Shown one piece after another: positions 10,328 to 20,255 of a stretch of 64,000 bases of DNA. Position 1 is the stretch's first letter. Each line of letters starts with the position of its first letter. The notes below the pieces were generated by a model. That model saw only the letters and a program-made list of their open reading frames with translations. It did not search any database and was not told the DNA's origin. Made by a program: the position numbers and the translations under genes. This stretch comes from Sphingomonadaceae bacterium (GTDB lineage Bacteria > Pseudomonadota > Alphaproteobacteria > Sphingomonadales > Sphingomonadaceae): the NCBI GenBank assembly GCA_947477745.1, contig CANJUF010000003.1, positions 1 through 64,000 of the forward strand, given 5' to 3'.

Positions 10328-11733
10328 AGCAGCGCCGCCACTGCCCAGACCACGGCGATAATCAGGAATGCTCCCACCACATCAAGCACCAGCCCCGCGC
10401 CCACCATGCTTGCAAGGCGGATGCGTCCGGTCGACCAGGCGATCGCATTTGGACCGGTTCCCGCCGGAAGCATAAAGCCCCAGCTTGCGGCGATGGCGGC
10501 GGGCATGGCGAGCAGCAGCGGCTCCACCCCCAGCGCCGCGATCAGCGCGGCAACTACCGGGATGATAGCGCTTGCCGTGGCCACGTTACTGGCAAATTCG
10601 GTCACGACGATCACCATGCCCACGATTGCGAGCGCGATCACGATCAGTGGCATGGCCGAGAGCGGCAGCAGCGATTGGCCGAGCCACGCGGCGAGCCCCG
10701 AAGCGCCCATGCCCGAGGCGAGCGCCAAGCCGCCGCCGAACATCATGATCACTCCCCAGGGGGCGTTGTTGGCTTCCTGCCAGTTGAGAAGCGGCCTGCC
10801 GGTGCCGTCGGGTATCAGGAACAGCGCCAGCCCCGCAACGACCGCGACGGTGCCGTCGGTCAGCGAATCGGGCGGAAGCAGCGGCTCTAGCAAGGGCGTC
10901 GCCAGCCACAGCACGAACGTGGCGACCACGAGCGGGATCAGCCGGCGCTCCGGGCTGGTCAGCGGTCCGCCGCTGGCCACCGCCACGCGCGCCGCGCCGA
11001 TATCGACCGCATGCCTGGACAGGTGCTGGAAGCGCCCGATGATGTAGGCGGCGAGCGGAATGCCCAGCAGCACCATCGGAATGCCAAAGGCGCTCCACTG
11101 GGCAAAGGTGATGCGCAGGCCCAGCATCTTGTCGAGCAGCCCGACGGCAATGGCATTGGTCGGCGAACCGACGATCGTGCCGAGACCGCCGATCGAGGCG
11201 GCAAAGGCAATGCCGATGGGCAGCGCGCCCGACAGACCGTCGCGCTCGTCCTCGGCGATGCCGCACCCGGCCATGACCGCGATTGCCATCGGCATCATGA
11301 TCAGCGCCGCCGAGGTGTTTGAGATGCCCATCGACAGGATGCCGGTGGTCATCATGAAGGCGAGCAGGAGCCGGCCAGATCCGCCCTTGCTGCCCACCCT
11401 GTCGAGGATCACGACGGCGAGCCGCCGGTGCAGACCCGTCCTTTCGATGGCGATGGCGATGAACGCGCCGCCAAGGATCAGGAACAGGATCGGCGAAAAA
11501 TAGGAAGCCGCAGTGTCCTTGGCGGGCATCACCCCGGCAAACGGCAGCACCAGAAAGGGCAGCAGCGCGGTAGCGGTGAGCGGAATCGCCTCGGTCATCC
11601 ACCAGGCCGCCATCCACACCACCAGCCCGGCGACGATCCACGCCTGCTGGGCCATCCCGCCGGGGGCGGGCAGCACGAGCGTCAGCCCGAAGCCGACCAA
11701 GCCGGCGATCAGGCCGATACGCTGAGCTGTCAT
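10324..11733 (-). CDS. SLC13/DASS family anion transporter
   Basis: Polytopic; WMTEAIPLTATALLPFLVLP, GISNTSAALIMMPMA, GSPTNAIAVG, ITEFASNVATASAIIPV signatures. Confidence 0.92.
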   Translation of the reverse strand: MTAQRIGLIAGLVGFGLTLVLPAPGGMAQQAWIVAGLVVWMAAWWMTEAIPLTATALLPFLVLPFAGVMPAKDTAASYFSPILFLILGGAFIAIAIERTGLHRRLAVVILDRVGSKGGSGRLLLAFMMTTGILSMGISNTSAALIMMPMAIAVMAGCGIAEDERDGLSGALPIGIAFAASIGGLGTIVGSPTNAIAVGLLDKMLGLRITFAQWSAFGIPMVLLGIPLAAYIIGRFQHLSRHAVDIGAARVAVASGGPLTSPERRLIPLVVATFVLWLATPLLEPLLPPDSLTDGTVAVVAGLALFLIPDGTGRPLLNWQEANNAPWGVIMMFGGGLALASGMGASGLAAWLGQSLLPLSAMPLIVIALAIVGMVIVVTEFASNVATASAIIPVVAALIAALGVEPLLLAMPAAIAASWGFMLPAGTGPNAIAWSTGRIRLASMVGAGLVLDVVGAFLIIAVVWAVAALL

Positions 11734-11758
11734 TTTTGCTGCCCCCCGGTGCGACGTG

Positions 11759-12277
11759 CTATTTTGGCGCCAGCACCATCAGCATCTGGCGGCCTTCCAT
11801 GCGCGGATAGGCTTCGATCTTGGCCACTTCCTCGACATCGGTCTGAACCCGGCGCAGCAGGTTCATGCCAAGCTCCTGATGCGAAAGCTCGCGCCCGCGG
11901 AACCGCAGGGTGACTTTCACCTTGTCGCCATTGCCGATGAACTTGTGAACGTTGCGCATCTTCACGTCGTAATCGTGCGTGTCGATGTTTGGCCGCATCT
12001 TCACTTCCTTGATGTCCTGCGTCTTTTGCGTCTTGCGCTGGACGTTAGCCTTTTTCTGCGCTTCGTAGCGGAACTTGCCGACATCGAGGAACTTGCAGAC
12101 CGGCGGGTCGGCATTGGGCGAGACTTCGACAAGGTCCAGACCGAGGCCGGCAGCCTGTTCGATCGCCTCCTTGGTGTACATTACGCCGATGTTTTCGCCG
12201 GTCTCATCGATGACGCGGACCTTGTCGGCCTGAATCATCTCATTGTATCGAGGCCCGCTCTTGACGGGCGGCGCCAT
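11759..12277 (-). CDS. infC: translation initiation factor IF-3
   Basis: [61 protein letters not shown]; exact start uncertain. Confidence 0.97.
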   Translation of the reverse strand: MAPPVKSGPRYNEMIQADKVRVIDETGENIGVMYTKEAIEQAAGLGLDLVEVSPNADPPVCKFLDVGKFRYEAQKKANVQRKTQKTQDIKEVKMRPNIDTHDYDVKMRNVHKFIGNGDKVKVTLRFRGRELSHQELGMNLLRRVQTDVEEVAKIEAYPRMEGRQMLMVLAPK

Positions 12278-12444
12278 CGAGCGCCGTGGTGGGGGTGCTA
12301 TATGCGTTCTCCAGTGCAGTTCATGCCAATTTCCTGTTCGCGCCGGTCAGTCGAACCGGCAGGTGGGCGCGTATCTACTTTGAATCGATGCCGCGCGCAA
12401 AGCGCCAATTCGCACAGATGCGGTTAATTGGTAGATAGCGCTGC

Positions 12445-13137
12445 TCAAGCGGCCTCGCGCCACAGCGGCAGGCGCACCATCCGGTCATTCAGCGCGATGA
12501 GCGCATCGACTCGCTGGGCAGGTTGCATGGCCCCGACTATCGCAGGGTCCGCAGCATTCATTCCGCCGGTCAGCGCGCCGAAAGCGGGCAAGACCAGGCG
12601 CGGCGGCTGTTCGGCGCTTTCGGCCATGACGGCGCAGGGACGGACAATCCGGCGGCCGCGTGCGTTGATCTGGATTTTCGGGTGATAATGGCCGGAAATC
12701 TCCGGCCCGCCGGGAAGCGCTGCGGCGCAGTGGCGCAGTACTGCTCCGCCAAGGCGCACTTCATCGACCACGCCCTGTCCCGATGCTTCGAGCCGTGCGG
12801 CGTCGTGATTGCCTACGATCCAGGTCCATTCCACCGCTCGGGTCAACGCATCGAGCATGCCGCGCGCGTGCGGCTCAAGCCTGCCGACACCGGCATCGTC
12901 ATGGAAGCTGTCCCCCAGCGCATAGACCCGCCGCGCCCCCGTGCGCCGGATGACCCCGGCAAGGCGGGCGAGGGTTTCGCGGCTGTCGTAAGGCGGCAGC
13001 ATCTGTCCGGTCTTTGCGAAAAAACTCGCCTTTTCGAGATGCAGGTCGGCGACCAGCACGGCGTCCATGCGCGGCCAGTATAGCGCGCGCTCCGCGCTGA
13101 GCGCCATCTGCTCACCAAAGAACGAAAAGGGAACCAT
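12445..13137 (-). CDS. pdeM: metallophosphoesterase, ligase-associated DNA damage response type (PdeM-like)
   Basis: LVADLHLEKASFFA, ALGDSFHD, IVGNHD, ISGHYHPK motifs. Confidence 0.85.
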   Translation of the reverse strand: MVPFSFFGEQMALSAERALYWPRMDAVLVADLHLEKASFFAKTGQMLPPYDSRETLARLAGVIRRTGARRVYALGDSFHDDAGVGRLEPHARGMLDALTRAVEWTWIVGNHDAARLEASGQGVVDEVRLGGAVLRHCAAALPGGPEISGHYHPKIQINARGRRIVRPCAVMAESAEQPPRLVLPAFGALTGGMNAADPAIVGAMQPAQRVDALIALNDRMVRLPLWREAA

Positions 13138-13271
13138 GGCTCATCCTTGCCGCAGCCAGCCGCCTTGCGCAAGATCAATGCGACGAGCAGGCACGGAGAG
13201 GAAAGGCGCGCGAAGCGATGCGCGAAGTCTTGCGCATTGCCCCGCGTTCCTTCACCGATGAAAGAGCAGCC

Positions 13272-14147
13272 ATGACCGACTGGAATCCCTTCACCGCCCG
13301 CGCGCAGCACTGGTTCGAAAGCCTGCGCGATTCGATCTGCGCCGAGTTCGAGGCAATCGAGCGCGAGGCGGGCAGCGACGCCAGCTTCGAATATACCCCC
13401 TGGCAGCGCTCGGCCGTCGATGAAGTCGACGGCGCAGGCGGAGGGGAAACCGGGGGCGGCACGCGCGGGCTGATCAAGGGCAAAGTGTTCGAAAAGGCCG
13501 GCGTAAACGTTTCCACCGTGCACGGCGCCTTGTCGAAGGACTTTGCAGGCTCGGTCAATGGGGCGTCGGCGGACAACCGCGCATTTTCTGCCACCGGGAT
13601 CAGCCTTGTTGCGCACATGGCCAACCCGCACGTTCCGGCCGTCCACATGAACACGCGCTTCCTTACCACCACCAAGGCATGGTTCGGCGGCGGCGCGGAC
13701 CTCAACCCGCCGCTTCCCTACGATGAGGATACCGCCGAGTTTCATGCAGCGTTCAAGGCGGCGTGCGACGCTCACGGCGCCGATTATTACGAGCGCTTCA
13801 AGGCCTGGGCCAACGAATATTTCTATATCCCCCACCGCAAGGTGCATCGCGGTGTCGGCGGTATCTTCTACGATCACCTCGAATGTGCCGACGAGGCGGC
13901 ATGGGAAGCGAACTTCGCTTTCACCAAGGCGGTGGGCGAAGTTTTTCTGGCCGTGTTCCCGCGACTTGTGCGCCGCCGCATGGGCATGAGCTTCACGCCC
14001 GCCGAAAAGGCGCAGCAGCTCGAATGGCGCGGGCGCTATGCCGAATTCAACCTCGTCTACGATCGCGGCACCGCCTTCGGCCTCAAGACCGGCGGCAATG
14101 TCGACGCGATCCTGATGAGCTTGCCGCCCGAGGCGACCTGGACCTGA
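13272..14147 (+). CDS. hemF: oxygen-dependent coproporphyrinogen III oxidase
   Basis: NPHVPAVHMNTRFL, WFGGGADLNPPLPY, GVGGIFYDHLE, YAEFNLVYDRGTAFGLKTGGNVDAILMSLPPEATW; start may extend to 13218. Confidence 0.97.
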   Translation: MTDWNPFTARAQHWFESLRDSICAEFEAIEREAGSDASFEYTPWQRSAVDEVDGAGGGETGGGTRGLIKGKVFEKAGVNVSTVHGALSKDFAGSVNGASADNRAFSATGISLVAHMANPHVPAVHMNTRFLTTTKAWFGGGADLNPPLPYDEDTAEFHAAFKAACDAHGADYYERFKAWANEYFYIPHRKVHRGVGGIFYDHLECADEAAWEANFAFTKAVGEVFLAVFPRLVRRRMGMSFTPAEKAQQLEWRGRYAEFNLVYDRGTAFGLKTGGNVDAILMSLPPEATWT

Positions 14148-14183
14148 CCAACAAGACAAATAACAACGAGAGGACGATAAGAA

Positions 14184-14645
14184 ATGGCAGAAATGAGCGA
14201 TATCGAGCGGCTTGTCGCGCTTGAGGAGATCCGGCTGCTCAAGGCCCGGCGCGACCAGGCGATCGATACCAAGAACTGGGAGCTCTATCACTCGCTCCAC
14301 GCCCCGCATCACGTTTCGCACAACGAGGGACTACCGCGCTGGGAAGGCCCCGATGCGATGATCGCGGGCACCAAGGCGAGCCTTGAGGGCAAGGTCAGCT
14401 CGCACCATTCGCACACGCCCGACATCGTGTTCGAATCGCCCACCAAGGCCAAGGGCATCTGGGGAATGGAAGACCTGATCTTCGACGAGAAGACCAAGGA
14501 CCTGCTGCTTCACGGCTTCGGCTTTTATCACGAGGAATACGAGAAGGTGGACGGCGTCTGGAAGTTCGTCTGGCGCCAGCTCCGCCGGACTTTCGTGCTG
14601 ACGCGGGAAGCGGGCAACCTGCCCGGGCAAACGGCCGCGCGATGA
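14184..14645 (+). CDS. NTF2/SnoaL-like protein
   Basis: MSDIERLVALEEIRLLKARRDQAIDTKNWELYHSLHAP..., ends LLLHGFGFYHEEYEKVDGVWKFVWRQLRRTFVL. Confidence 0.85.
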   Translation: MAEMSDIERLVALEEIRLLKARRDQAIDTKNWELYHSLHAPHHVSHNEGLPRWEGPDAMIAGTKASLEGKVSSHHSHTPDIVFESPTKAKGIWGMEDLIFDEKTKDLLLHGFGFYHEEYEKVDGVWKFVWRQLRRTFVLTREAGNLPGQTAAR

Positions 14646-15070
14646 CCGGCATGACCGACATCGAGCGCATGGTCGCGCTGGAGGAAATCTTCCGGCTCAA
14701 GGGCAGGCGCGACCGCGCGCTCGATACCAGGGACTGGGAAACCTACATCGCGCTGCACGTCCCCGATCACGTTTCCGAAAACGAAGGCGAGCAGCCGCGC
14801 AGCGGCGCAAGGGGCAATGCGCTATGGGTCGCGAAAACCCTCGAAGGGGTGCAGACCGTCCATCACAGCCACACCCCCGAGATCGTGTTTGAAAGCGCCT
14901 CCCAGGCGCGCGGGGTGTGGGGCATGGAAGACATCCTTGTGGACGAGGCCAGCAAGCGGCTGCTGCTCCACGGCTTTGGCTTCTACCACGAGCGCTACGA
15001 AAAGCGCGGCGGCGAGTGGCTGTTCTGCTGGCGGCAGTTGCGGCGTACGCTGGTGTTCGATTATCGGTAA
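14642..15070 (+). CDS. NTF2/SnoaL-like protein, tandem paralogue of upstream gene
   Basis: MTDIERMVALEEIFRLKGRRDRALDTRDWETYIALHVPDHVSENEG...; ATGA overlap with upstream stop; residue-by-residue similarity. Confidence 0.85.
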   Translation: MTGMTDIERMVALEEIFRLKGRRDRALDTRDWETYIALHVPDHVSENEGEQPRSGARGNALWVAKTLEGVQTVHHSHTPEIVFESASQARGVWGMEDILVDEASKRLLLHGFGFYHERYEKRGGEWLFCWRQLRRTLVFDYR

Positions 15071-15243
15071 AGCGCAGGCAAAGTTTGCTGTGCCTGCGCG
15101 CAAGTGCTCCGCAAATGGTTAACCCCGGTCAATCCCGATGATTTCCCGGATTTTAACGATCTGGCCTTAATTGCCCTCACTCGAAGGTCTTGACGCGCTG
15201 CAGGGGCGCGTTCCGACATTGAATTCGCGTAGGAGCAAACCGA

Positions 15244-16005
15244 ATGGCCCGCCTTTACATCAATCCCGGTAACACGACTTACGGGCCGGTTCCCGGCGGT
15301 GAACTGACCGAGATCGTCGGTTCGAACCAGGCCGAACGCGTATGGCTGGCGCCGAACGCCAACGCCATTCTCGATCCCTCATTCGTGCGCGGAAACGATG
15401 GCATCGTGGTGCTGGGTCTGGCGAGCAACTATTCGATCGCTGCGACCGTGGCGGGCATCACCATCACGTCCAGCAATGGCGCCAATATCCGCATTCCGGC
15501 GTTCGGTGCGGGCGGTGGCCTGAAGATCGATTTCAACAACGGCACGTTCAACCTCGGCACCGATGACAGCGGCGTCACCTTCCAGCTTACCGGCACAGCC
15601 GGCGTGCAGGAAATAGGCAACTCGGCGTCAGTGATCGGCGGCGGTGGCACAGGCGGCACCGGCACCAACTTCTCGCTCGACATCGGCACTCCCGGCGTCG
15701 CGCGTGTGGTGGATGCCGGCACCGCCAATTTCGCCTTCACTGACGATTCGGAAGCCACCACCAACGTTCGCATTACCCACATGACCAACGGCGACCACAT
15801 CACGGTCGGCAACGCGGCCGCGAGCGATTACAACTTCCAGCGCGATTTCGGCGACATCAACGATCTGGTGATCACCTATACCGATCCGGTAACCGGCGCG
15901 ACCAACATGATCGTGATCGATGACGTCCTGCCCGATTCCGGCGCGGTGAGCACGCTGGCCGCCGCTACGACCGCGATCGGTTACAACTTCATGACCTTTG
16001 CCTGA
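15244..16005 (+). CDS. beta-rich, Gly/Asn/Thr-rich hypothetical protein, possibly secreted
   Basis: Low-Lys, Gly/Thr/Asn-rich beta-repeat-like composition, no classical signal peptide; good upstream AGGAG. Confidence 0.65.
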   Translation: MARLYINPGNTTYGPVPGGELTEIVGSNQAERVWLAPNANAILDPSFVRGNDGIVVLGLASNYSIAATVAGITITSSNGANIRIPAFGAGGGLKIDFNNGTFNLGTDDSGVTFQLTGTAGVQEIGNSASVIGGGGTGGTGTNFSLDIGTPGVARVVDAGTANFAFTDDSEATTNVRITHMTNGDHITVGNAAASDYNFQRDFGDINDLVITYTDPVTGATNMIVIDDVLPDSGAVSTLAAATTAIGYNFMTFA

Positions 16006-16007
16006 GG

Positions 16008-16505
16008 TCAGATTCCAAGCCGCGCCTTGATCGCATAGACCTGGTCTTCCCGGTCGCGGCGCGGGGAGGGGCCATCGCCTTCCTTGGGCATATGGCGTCC
16101 GGCGTCCGACCGGGTCCATTCGCGCACCGCCCAGCGCTCGGCCACGGCCCAGCGCCCGCCGCGCTTCTCGAAATGATCGATATAGCGAAAACCCGACGTG
16201 AAATTGCGGCGGGGATCGTCGGACGGCGAACCCCAGTGAACCGCTGTGCCGTAAGTTTCGCTCACTGCGACATCGCCTTTGCCCTCGACGAAATGGTTGC
16301 CGATCAGGTGCATGGTGCCGTCGAAATTGCGCAGCGCGCCTGATACCCATTCGATGAATTGCTCGACCGGTCCTGAAAAGCCGGTGTGGTGATCGATCCC
16401 GCCGGGATGATAGACCGAGCGCACCAGTTCCATGTCGAGCCGGTCGATGCCCCGGCAATAGCGCAGCACCGTCTCGTGGATTTGCCTGCGATCCGTCTCG
16501 TCCAT
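16008..16505 (-). CDS. NTF2/SnoaL-like protein
   Basis: MDETDRRQIHETVLRYCRGIDRLDMELVRSVYHPGGIDHHTGFSGPVEQFIEWV... Confidence 0.88.
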   Translation of the reverse strand: MDETDRRQIHETVLRYCRGIDRLDMELVRSVYHPGGIDHHTGFSGPVEQFIEWVSGALRNFDGTMHLIGNHFVEGKGDVAVSETYGTAVHWGSPSDDPRRNFTSGFRYIDHFEKRGGRWAVAERWAVREWTRSDAGRHMPKEGDGPSPRRDREDQVYAIKARLGI

Positions 16506-16587
16506 GTGCCTCTCCCGCGTGATAGCTTTCGGCGGGCTTACCTTTCCCATTGCATCGCAGCAAATTGATCCGCACATCCTGCGCACA

Positions 16588-18678
16588 ATGTTGCGGCAAT
16601 ACGAACTGGTAGAGCGGGTCAAGGCCTACGACGAGGACGCCGACGAGGCGGTGCTCAACCGCGCCTACGTTTTCACCGTGCAGAAGCATGGCAGCCAGAA
16701 GCGCGCTTCGGGCGATCCCTATTTCAGCCATCCGATCGAGGTAGCTGGCCTGATGACCGAGCTCAAGCTCGATCAGGAGACGATCGTTACCGCGCTGCTT
16801 CACGATACTGTCGAGGATACGCTCGCTACCATCGAGGAGATCGAGGAGAAATTCGGCGGCGAGATCGCTCGGTTGGTCGATGGGGTGACCAAGCTCTCGA
16901 AAATCGAAACGCTGACCGAGAACGAGCGCGCGGCCGAGAACCTGCGCAAGCTGCTGCTGGCGATGAGCGAGGACATTCGCGTGCTGCTCGTCAAGCTGGC
17001 TGACCGGCTGCACAACATGCGCACGCTGCACTACATCCGCAGCGCCGAAAAGCGGCAACGGATCGCGCGCGAGACTATGGATATCTTCGCGCCGCTCGCC
17101 GAGCGCGTGGGCATGTACGAATACATGCGCGAAATGCAGCTTCTCGCCTTCGAGCAGCTGGAACCCGAAGCCTATGGCACGATCACCGGGCGGCTCGCCC
17201 AGATCCGCACTCAGGAAGGCGGGCAGGTCGACGCCATCGCGCTCAACATCAAGCAGGCGCTGGCCGAAGCGGGCCTCAAGGTCGAGGTCTGGGGGCGCGA
17301 AAAACATCCCTATTCGATCTGGCGCAAGATGACCGAGCGCCACGTCACCTTCGAGCAGATCACCGATATCATGGCGTTCCGCGTGCTGACCGAAAGCCCG
17401 GAGGACTGCTACAAGGCACTGGGCGTGCTGCACCAGAACTGGCAGATGATCCCGGGCCGCTTCAAGGACTACATCTCGACCCCCAAGGCCAACGGCTATC
17501 GCTCGCTGCACACCGCGCTGATCTTCCAGAACTCGATGCGCGTCGAGGTGCAGATCCGCACGCGCGACATGCACCGTACCAACGAATATGGGCTGGCGGC
17601 GCACTGGGCCTACAAGCAGGGCGACCGGCCCGATGGCCAAGTTGGCTGGCTGCGCGACCTGATCGAAATCGTCGATGCCAGCAACGATGCCGAGGAACTG
17701 CTCGAACACACGCGCCTCGCGATTTATCAGGACCGCATATTCGCCTTTACCCCCAAGGGCGCGCTTCACCAGTTGCCCAAGGGTTCGACCGCGGTTGATT
17801 TCGCCTATGCGGTCCATACCGACCTCGGCAATTCGGCGGTCGGCGCAAAGATCAACGGCCGTCACATGCCGCTGCGCACCCAGCTTGCGAATGGCGACGT
17901 GGTCGAGATCATCAAGGGCAAGTCGGCGACGCCGCGGCTAGAGTGGCTGGGCTTCGTCGTCACCGGCAGGGCGCGCGCGGCGGTGCGCCGCTCTGTGCGC
18001 GACAAGGAGCGACAGGAGATTGCCGCGCTCGGCTCCAAGCTGTTCGAGGATATCGCCGCCCGCCTCCCGGCAAGGATTGGCCGCAAGGCGATCAATGCCG
18101 CGTTGACCCGCCTCGGCATGGAGGAGGAAGAAGACCTGATGTTCGCGATCGGCTCGGCCAAGCTGCCCGACCGCGAGGTTATGGAAGCGCTGGTTCCCGG
18201 CAGCACGGCGGCGTTCGACGATGACGAGGAATGGGCGCGCAGCGAGCAGACCATCTCGATCCGCGGGCTGACGGCGGGAATGGGCTTCGAGCTTGCCGAT
18301 TGCTGCCACCCGGTGCCCGGAGACCGTATCGTCGGGCTGCGCCGCAAGGGCGAAAAGGTAGAGGTGCACACCATCGATTGCCTCAATCTGGCCGACGGGG
18401 TCGACAGCGACTGGCTCGACCTTTCGTGGGGCGAGCGCTCGACGGGTGCAGTCGGGCGGCTGCGCGTGGTGCTTTACAACCGGACCGGCACGCTTGCCGA
18501 ACTCACCCGCATCTTTGCCGCCAGCCACGCCAATGTGATCAACCTGGAAATGATCCAGCGAGACCAGAATTTCGGCACCTTCGAAGTCGATCTCGAAGTG
18601 CTCGACGTCGCCCATCTGGCGCGGATCACCGCTTCGCTGCGCGCCAGCGACGCCGTGGCGGAGGCCGAACGCATATAG
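16588..18678 (+). CDS. bifunctional (p)ppGpp synthetase/hydrolase (RelA/SpoT homologue)
   Basis: HD domain SHPIEVAGLMTELKLDQETIVTALLHDTVEDT; synthetase YISTPKANGYRSLHTAL; TGS VDFAYAVHTDLGN; ACT domain at C-terminus. Confidence 0.97.
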   Translation: MLRQYELVERVKAYDEDADEAVLNRAYVFTVQKHGSQKRASGDPYFSHPIEVAGLMTELKLDQETIVTALLHDTVEDTLATIEEIEEKFGGEIARLVDGVTKLSKIETLTENERAAENLRKLLLAMSEDIRVLLVKLADRLHNMRTLHYIRSAEKRQRIARETMDIFAPLAERVGMYEYMREMQLLAFEQLEPEAYGTITGRLAQIRTQEGGQVDAIALNIKQALAEAGLKVEVWGREKHPYSIWRKMTERHVTFEQITDIMAFRVLTESPEDCYKALGVLHQNWQMIPGRFKDYISTPKANGYRSLHTALIFQNSMRVEVQIRTRDMHRTNEYGLAAHWAYKQGDRPDGQVGWLRDLIEIVDASNDAEELLEHTRLAIYQDRIFAFTPKGALHQLPKGSTAVDFAYAVHTDLGNSAVGAKINGRHMPLRTQLANGDVVEIIKGKSATPRLEWLGFVVTGRARAAVRRSVRDKERQEIAALGSKLFEDIAARLPARIGRKAINAALTRLGMEEEEDLMFAIGSAKLPDREVMEALVPGSTAAFDDDEEWARSEQTISIRGLTAGMGFELADCCHPVPGDRIVGLRRKGEKVEVHTIDCLNLADGVDSDWLDLSWGERSTGAVGRLRVVLYNRTGTLAELTRIFAASHANVINLEMIQRDQNFGTFEVDLEVLDVAHLARITASLRASDAVAEAERI

Positions 18679-18760
18679 CTCGCCGATGCGATTGGATTTG
18701 CCCAATCAGGCGGTTTGGATCACACTGCCTTATCCTGCGTGAGCTAGGAAGGAGAGGTCC

Positions 18761-19822
18761 ATGAGCTATCTGCGCAACTGCTGGTATGTCGCGTGCATGT
18801 CGAGCGAACTGGCGGACGGACCGCTGGCCCGCACGATCCTTGACGAAAAGCTGGTGCTGTTCCGGGGCGAAAATGGCGAGGCGGCTATTCTCCAGGACCG
18901 CTGCCCGCACCGTTTCGTGCGGCTTTCGAGCGGCAAGGTTGCCGGCGATGCGATCGAGTGCCCCTATCACGGGCTGCGCTTCGACGGTGCCGGAAAATGC
19001 GTCCACCAGCCGTTTGAAGAGGGCGAACCAGCGCCGCACAACCGGGTGCGGTCATGGCCGGTGGTCGAAAAGGGCGGACTGGTCTGGCTCTGGGCCGGCG
19101 AGGCAGAGAGCGCCGATCCCGCGCTGATCCCGGCCTCGTTTGATCTGCTCGACGATCCCGAGCTCAAGACCGTCCACGGCTATCTGCGCATCGCGGGCAA
19201 TTACCAGCTCATCAACGATAACCTGCTCGACTTGTCGCATGTCGATTTCATTCATCCCGCTGCGCGGCTGCCCGAAGGATATGAAACCTATCGCAACAAA
19301 GTCGAACAGCGGGGCGATCAGGTGATCCACTGGCTGTGGAAGCCGGGTTCGACGCCCAATTTCATCCAGGCGGCATTGCGCGATTCGACTTCGGTCAAGG
19401 CCGATGTGTTCTCGCACCTGGAATGGAACGCGCCCGCGCTGATGATGCTGCGCACGGGCTTGCAAGACCCAGGCGAGCCCGAGGGCAGCGATCTCAACCT
19501 GCCTTCAGCGCAGATCCTGACCCCCGAGACCGAAACCAGCACGCATTACTTCTGGACCGTGAGCCGCGAGCGCAAGAAAGACGACACCTCTATCGACGAG
19601 CTGTACGTAAAGGCGTTGACTCACATCTTCTCGACGCAGGACGGACCGATGGTCGAGCAGGCGCAGGAAGCCATGGGCGAAGAGATCGACCTGTTCGCGC
19701 ATCACCCGGTGATCCTCAGCTCCGACGCGGCAGCGGTGCGCGCACGCCGCATCCTGCAAAAGCTGATCCGCGAGGAGCAGGGCCATAGCTCGCCAGCGCC
19801 GGGGAAGATCGCGGCGGCCTAA
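18761..19822 (+). CDS. Rieske non-heme iron oxygenase, VanA-like
   Basis: DRCPHRFVRLSSGKVAGDAIECPYHGLRF Rieske cluster; NDNLLDLSHVDFIHP mononuclear iron motif. Confidence 0.93.
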   Translation: MSYLRNCWYVACMSSELADGPLARTILDEKLVLFRGENGEAAILQDRCPHRFVRLSSGKVAGDAIECPYHGLRFDGAGKCVHQPFEEGEPAPHNRVRSWPVVEKGGLVWLWAGEAESADPALIPASFDLLDDPELKTVHGYLRIAGNYQLINDNLLDLSHVDFIHPAARLPEGYETYRNKVEQRGDQVIHWLWKPGSTPNFIQAALRDSTSVKADVFSHLEWNAPALMMLRTGLQDPGEPEGSDLNLPSAQILTPETETSTHYFWTVSRERKKDDTSIDELYVKALTHIFSTQDGPMVEQAQEAMGEEIDLFAHHPVILSSDAAAVRARRILQKLIREEQGHSSPAPGKIAAA

Positions 19823-20193
19823 ACCTCGAGTAGCAGCGTGACCTCATCGCCTTCGCCCAGGCCCTCGGCCTTGCGCACTGCCGCCTTTACGGGGAGCATC
19901 CAGCCTGCCTCGCGCGAGGGGAAAACCGAGGTTTGCCAGCTGGTCTCTCCGATTGTTGCCATAACCCTCAGTGAACCGAAGCCGCGCGAGAGGCCTTCGA
20001 GCCGCCGCATCAGTGCGGTCGCCGATAGCGCATCTCCAGCCTCGCCGGAAATCGTCACAAAGTGCCACGTTGCCTTGTCGCCGCCGGTCCAGCGCCAAAG
20101 CCGTGTCACGCAAGTGATGCGCTCTGTGATTGTCGTTCTCCTCAGCCCTATGGCAAGCGCGATTGCCACGCCGCGCCCTGCCTGCGCAAGCAT
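19819..20193 (-). CDS. DUF1905-type protein; start codon uncertain
   Basis: RLWRWTGGDKATWHFVTISGEAGDALSATALMRRLEGLSRGFGSLRVMATIGETSWQTSVFPSREAGWMLPVKAAVRKAEGL. Confidence 0.7.
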   Translation of the reverse strand: MLAQAGRGVAIALAIGLRRTTITERITCVTRLWRWTGGDKATWHFVTISGEAGDALSATALMRRLEGLSRGFGSLRVMATIGETSWQTSVFPSREAGWMLPVKAAVRKAEGLGEGDEVTLLLEV

Positions 20194-20255
20194 GCTCCGC
20201 CTTGCTCCGCGCGCGCATCTCGGCCATTCGGTGCGACACGGGATAGGAGAGCCAG

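Noticed and set aside
12843-14321. 492-aa minus-strand ORF over hemF
   Set aside because: hemF motifs on the plus strand are definitive.
15628-17865. 745-aa minus-strand ORF antisense to the RelA/SpoT gene
   Set aside because: High-GC shadow ORF; the plus strand encodes a clear RelA/SpoT protein. Its only real segment is the NTF2-like gene region, which is read in another frame.
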